Under the pieces are notes generated by a model. It worked only from the letters and a program-made list of their open reading frames with translations. It was not told the DNA's origin and did no database searches. 64,000 nt of DNA from Symbiodinium natans. Taxonomy: Eukaryota; Sar; Dinophyceae; Suessiales; Symbiodiniaceae. This document shows positions 62,777 through 64,000 of the stretch, piece by piece; positions within the stretch are counted from its first letter, which is position 1; every line of letters begins with the position of its first letter. The stretch spans positions 312,001 to 376,000 of the forward strand of contig CAJNDS010002397.1 of assembly GCA_905221605.1 (NCBI GenBank). The letters are read 5' to 3'. A program made the position numbers and the translations under genes.

Positions 62777-64000
62777 GGAAGACATGCTGAAAGGGCTCGG
62801 TAGTCGCATGTCCCTATGTTTCACGCTTCCAGGTTCGTTCAAGTGGGAGTGCACCATGCCCTAGCACACCTAGCACTCAGGTGCTGATAAGAGGTTCGCC
62901 TGGGCTTTGAAGACATGTGGATGCAATGTAATTTTACGCCTTTCCTCACACAGGTACGGAGATGCCCCAGTGTTTGTGTTTGTGGCAACACCGTCAACAC
63001 AGCTACTCGCGAGTTGGGATTGTATCCAAGCTTCACCTGGACGTGCCTGCTTCCAGCGCGTGTGGCACAATGCTATCTAACGTGTAGGCGAAACCCCCAC
63101 AAGAAACAAAAATGCCGCACTGAAATTGCAGGCTCCTGCTGCATACTGCGTTGAGAGCAAGCGCTCGCAGCTTACTATCGCCTCACTGTGGGAGCAGTTC
63201 GGGCTTGAGTGTGCTGCAATTCATGTTGAAGAATGATTAGATAAACTCAGTTCACCATCTTCGCGAAACATGGTTGGATCTTGTGGTGCATCAGGTCTAG
63301 AGCGGGTGTTCGCTGACTCGCCTCTTCCTGCAGATTCAGACTCCCAGGTGGCCACACTAGGTCTTGCAATACCCTGCAAAATCCATGCTGTCTCAAAATT
63401 GGAGAGATGATGCGTCCAGTGTGACGTGGTGTCGCTCATGCATGGCTCAAAGGGAATCTAGAAACGACAGATATTGGGATGACACGGCGTCATGCCATGA
63501 CTTGAGAAGGGTATTGGAGTAGAAGTGCCAAGGCATGTTGTACGTTTGAGGACTCGTGACTCGTGCACTGAAATCGAAAACATTCTGGATCTGAAACTTG
63601 GGTTAGCGTCGGCAAAGGACTTTGCAAAAGTGTTGAGATCGAGATGCATGCCACAAGTTCGCAAACGTGTGCATGCTGCGCAGGTGCCCACCCCATCGAA
63701 GGACCAGGAGCAGGGCTTGGCGCCTTGGCTCGGACATCTCAAACAGCATCATGTTTCACAAGGCTTTTTTTGCCCGCTGCCCACCATTCCCAAGAGCTGT
63801 GCAATTGCGTTGACATTCACATGAGGCCGGGCTGCTGATCTTGTTTCGATTCCTCCGCACTGCACCTCGGAAGCATGGAGAGCCATGGACTTTTCATGTC
63901 GAGACCGTGATCGCAACCATCACTAGCGTAACCTATTCTGTCGACTCTGCCCCGTCTGGTGCTTCCGCCAGGTGGTGGCGATGAGCTGTTTGGCCGCTGC
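62777..64000. other. Right flank, no supported gene
   Basis: I looked for further anoctamin-type exons on the plus strand and recognised none. Short frames here lack domains or coherent composition. Confidence 0.4.

Overview
The window looks like nuclear DNA of a dinoflagellate, most likely a Symbiodiniaceae-type alga. Coding exons are short and widely spaced. Most introns I can define by protein homology use GC-AG borders. There is a perfect CCCTAAA (TTTAGGG-type) telomeric block, relict-like spliced-leader sequence and many microsatellites. Nothing looks bacterial, and I saw no rRNA, tRNA or CRISPR array.

Layout. Bases 1-2.2 kb hold lysine/arginine-rich exons of an unidentified gene. From 2.2 to 10.9 kb I see only simple repeats. 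From about 10.9 to 20.2 kb a CSC1/OSCA/TMEM63-like (DUF221) ion-channel gene is scattered over many short exons. From 20 to 34 kb sequence is mostly non-coding, with a DNAAF1/ODA7-like leucine-rich exon cluster at 25.2-25.9 kb, a coiled-coil tail exon and a small possible gene at 27.6-28.3 kb, and a ubiquitin-like exon at 31.46 kb. From 34.56 to 35.66 kb six micro-exons form a DUF4116-repeat protein. An 11-unit interstitial telomeric array and a decamer satellite follow at 36.3-36.7 kb. An anoctamin-like exon lies at 42.3 kb.

The main find is a nested pair of retroelements at 43.17-62.78 kb. The outer one is a tyrosine-recombinase (DIRS/Ngaro/PAT-like) retrotransposon with split direct repeats A1...B1A2...B2. 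It encodes a gag-like zinc protein, a cytosine-methyltransferase-like domain, reverse transcriptase/RNase H and a tyrosine recombinase. Gag is separated from the methyltransferase-pol frame by a UGA-CUA context, suggesting stop-codon readthrough. The methyltransferase reading frame is cut by a young 10.7-kb Ty1/copia element with identical 191-bp LTRs and a perfect 5-bp target duplication, AGGTG. Removing the insertion and one target copy leaves the methyltransferase frame open.

The copia element is unusual. Its gag has an N-terminal membrane extension, its pol carries a SAP-like motif, and a third ORF of about 733 codons follows pol through an ATGA stop/start overlap. The whole element, LTRs included, is strikingly rich in the pentamer AGGAA. 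The two elements thus supply independent retrotransposition machineries: RT/RNase H/tyrosine recombinase for the outer, and protease/integrase/RT/RNase H for the inner.
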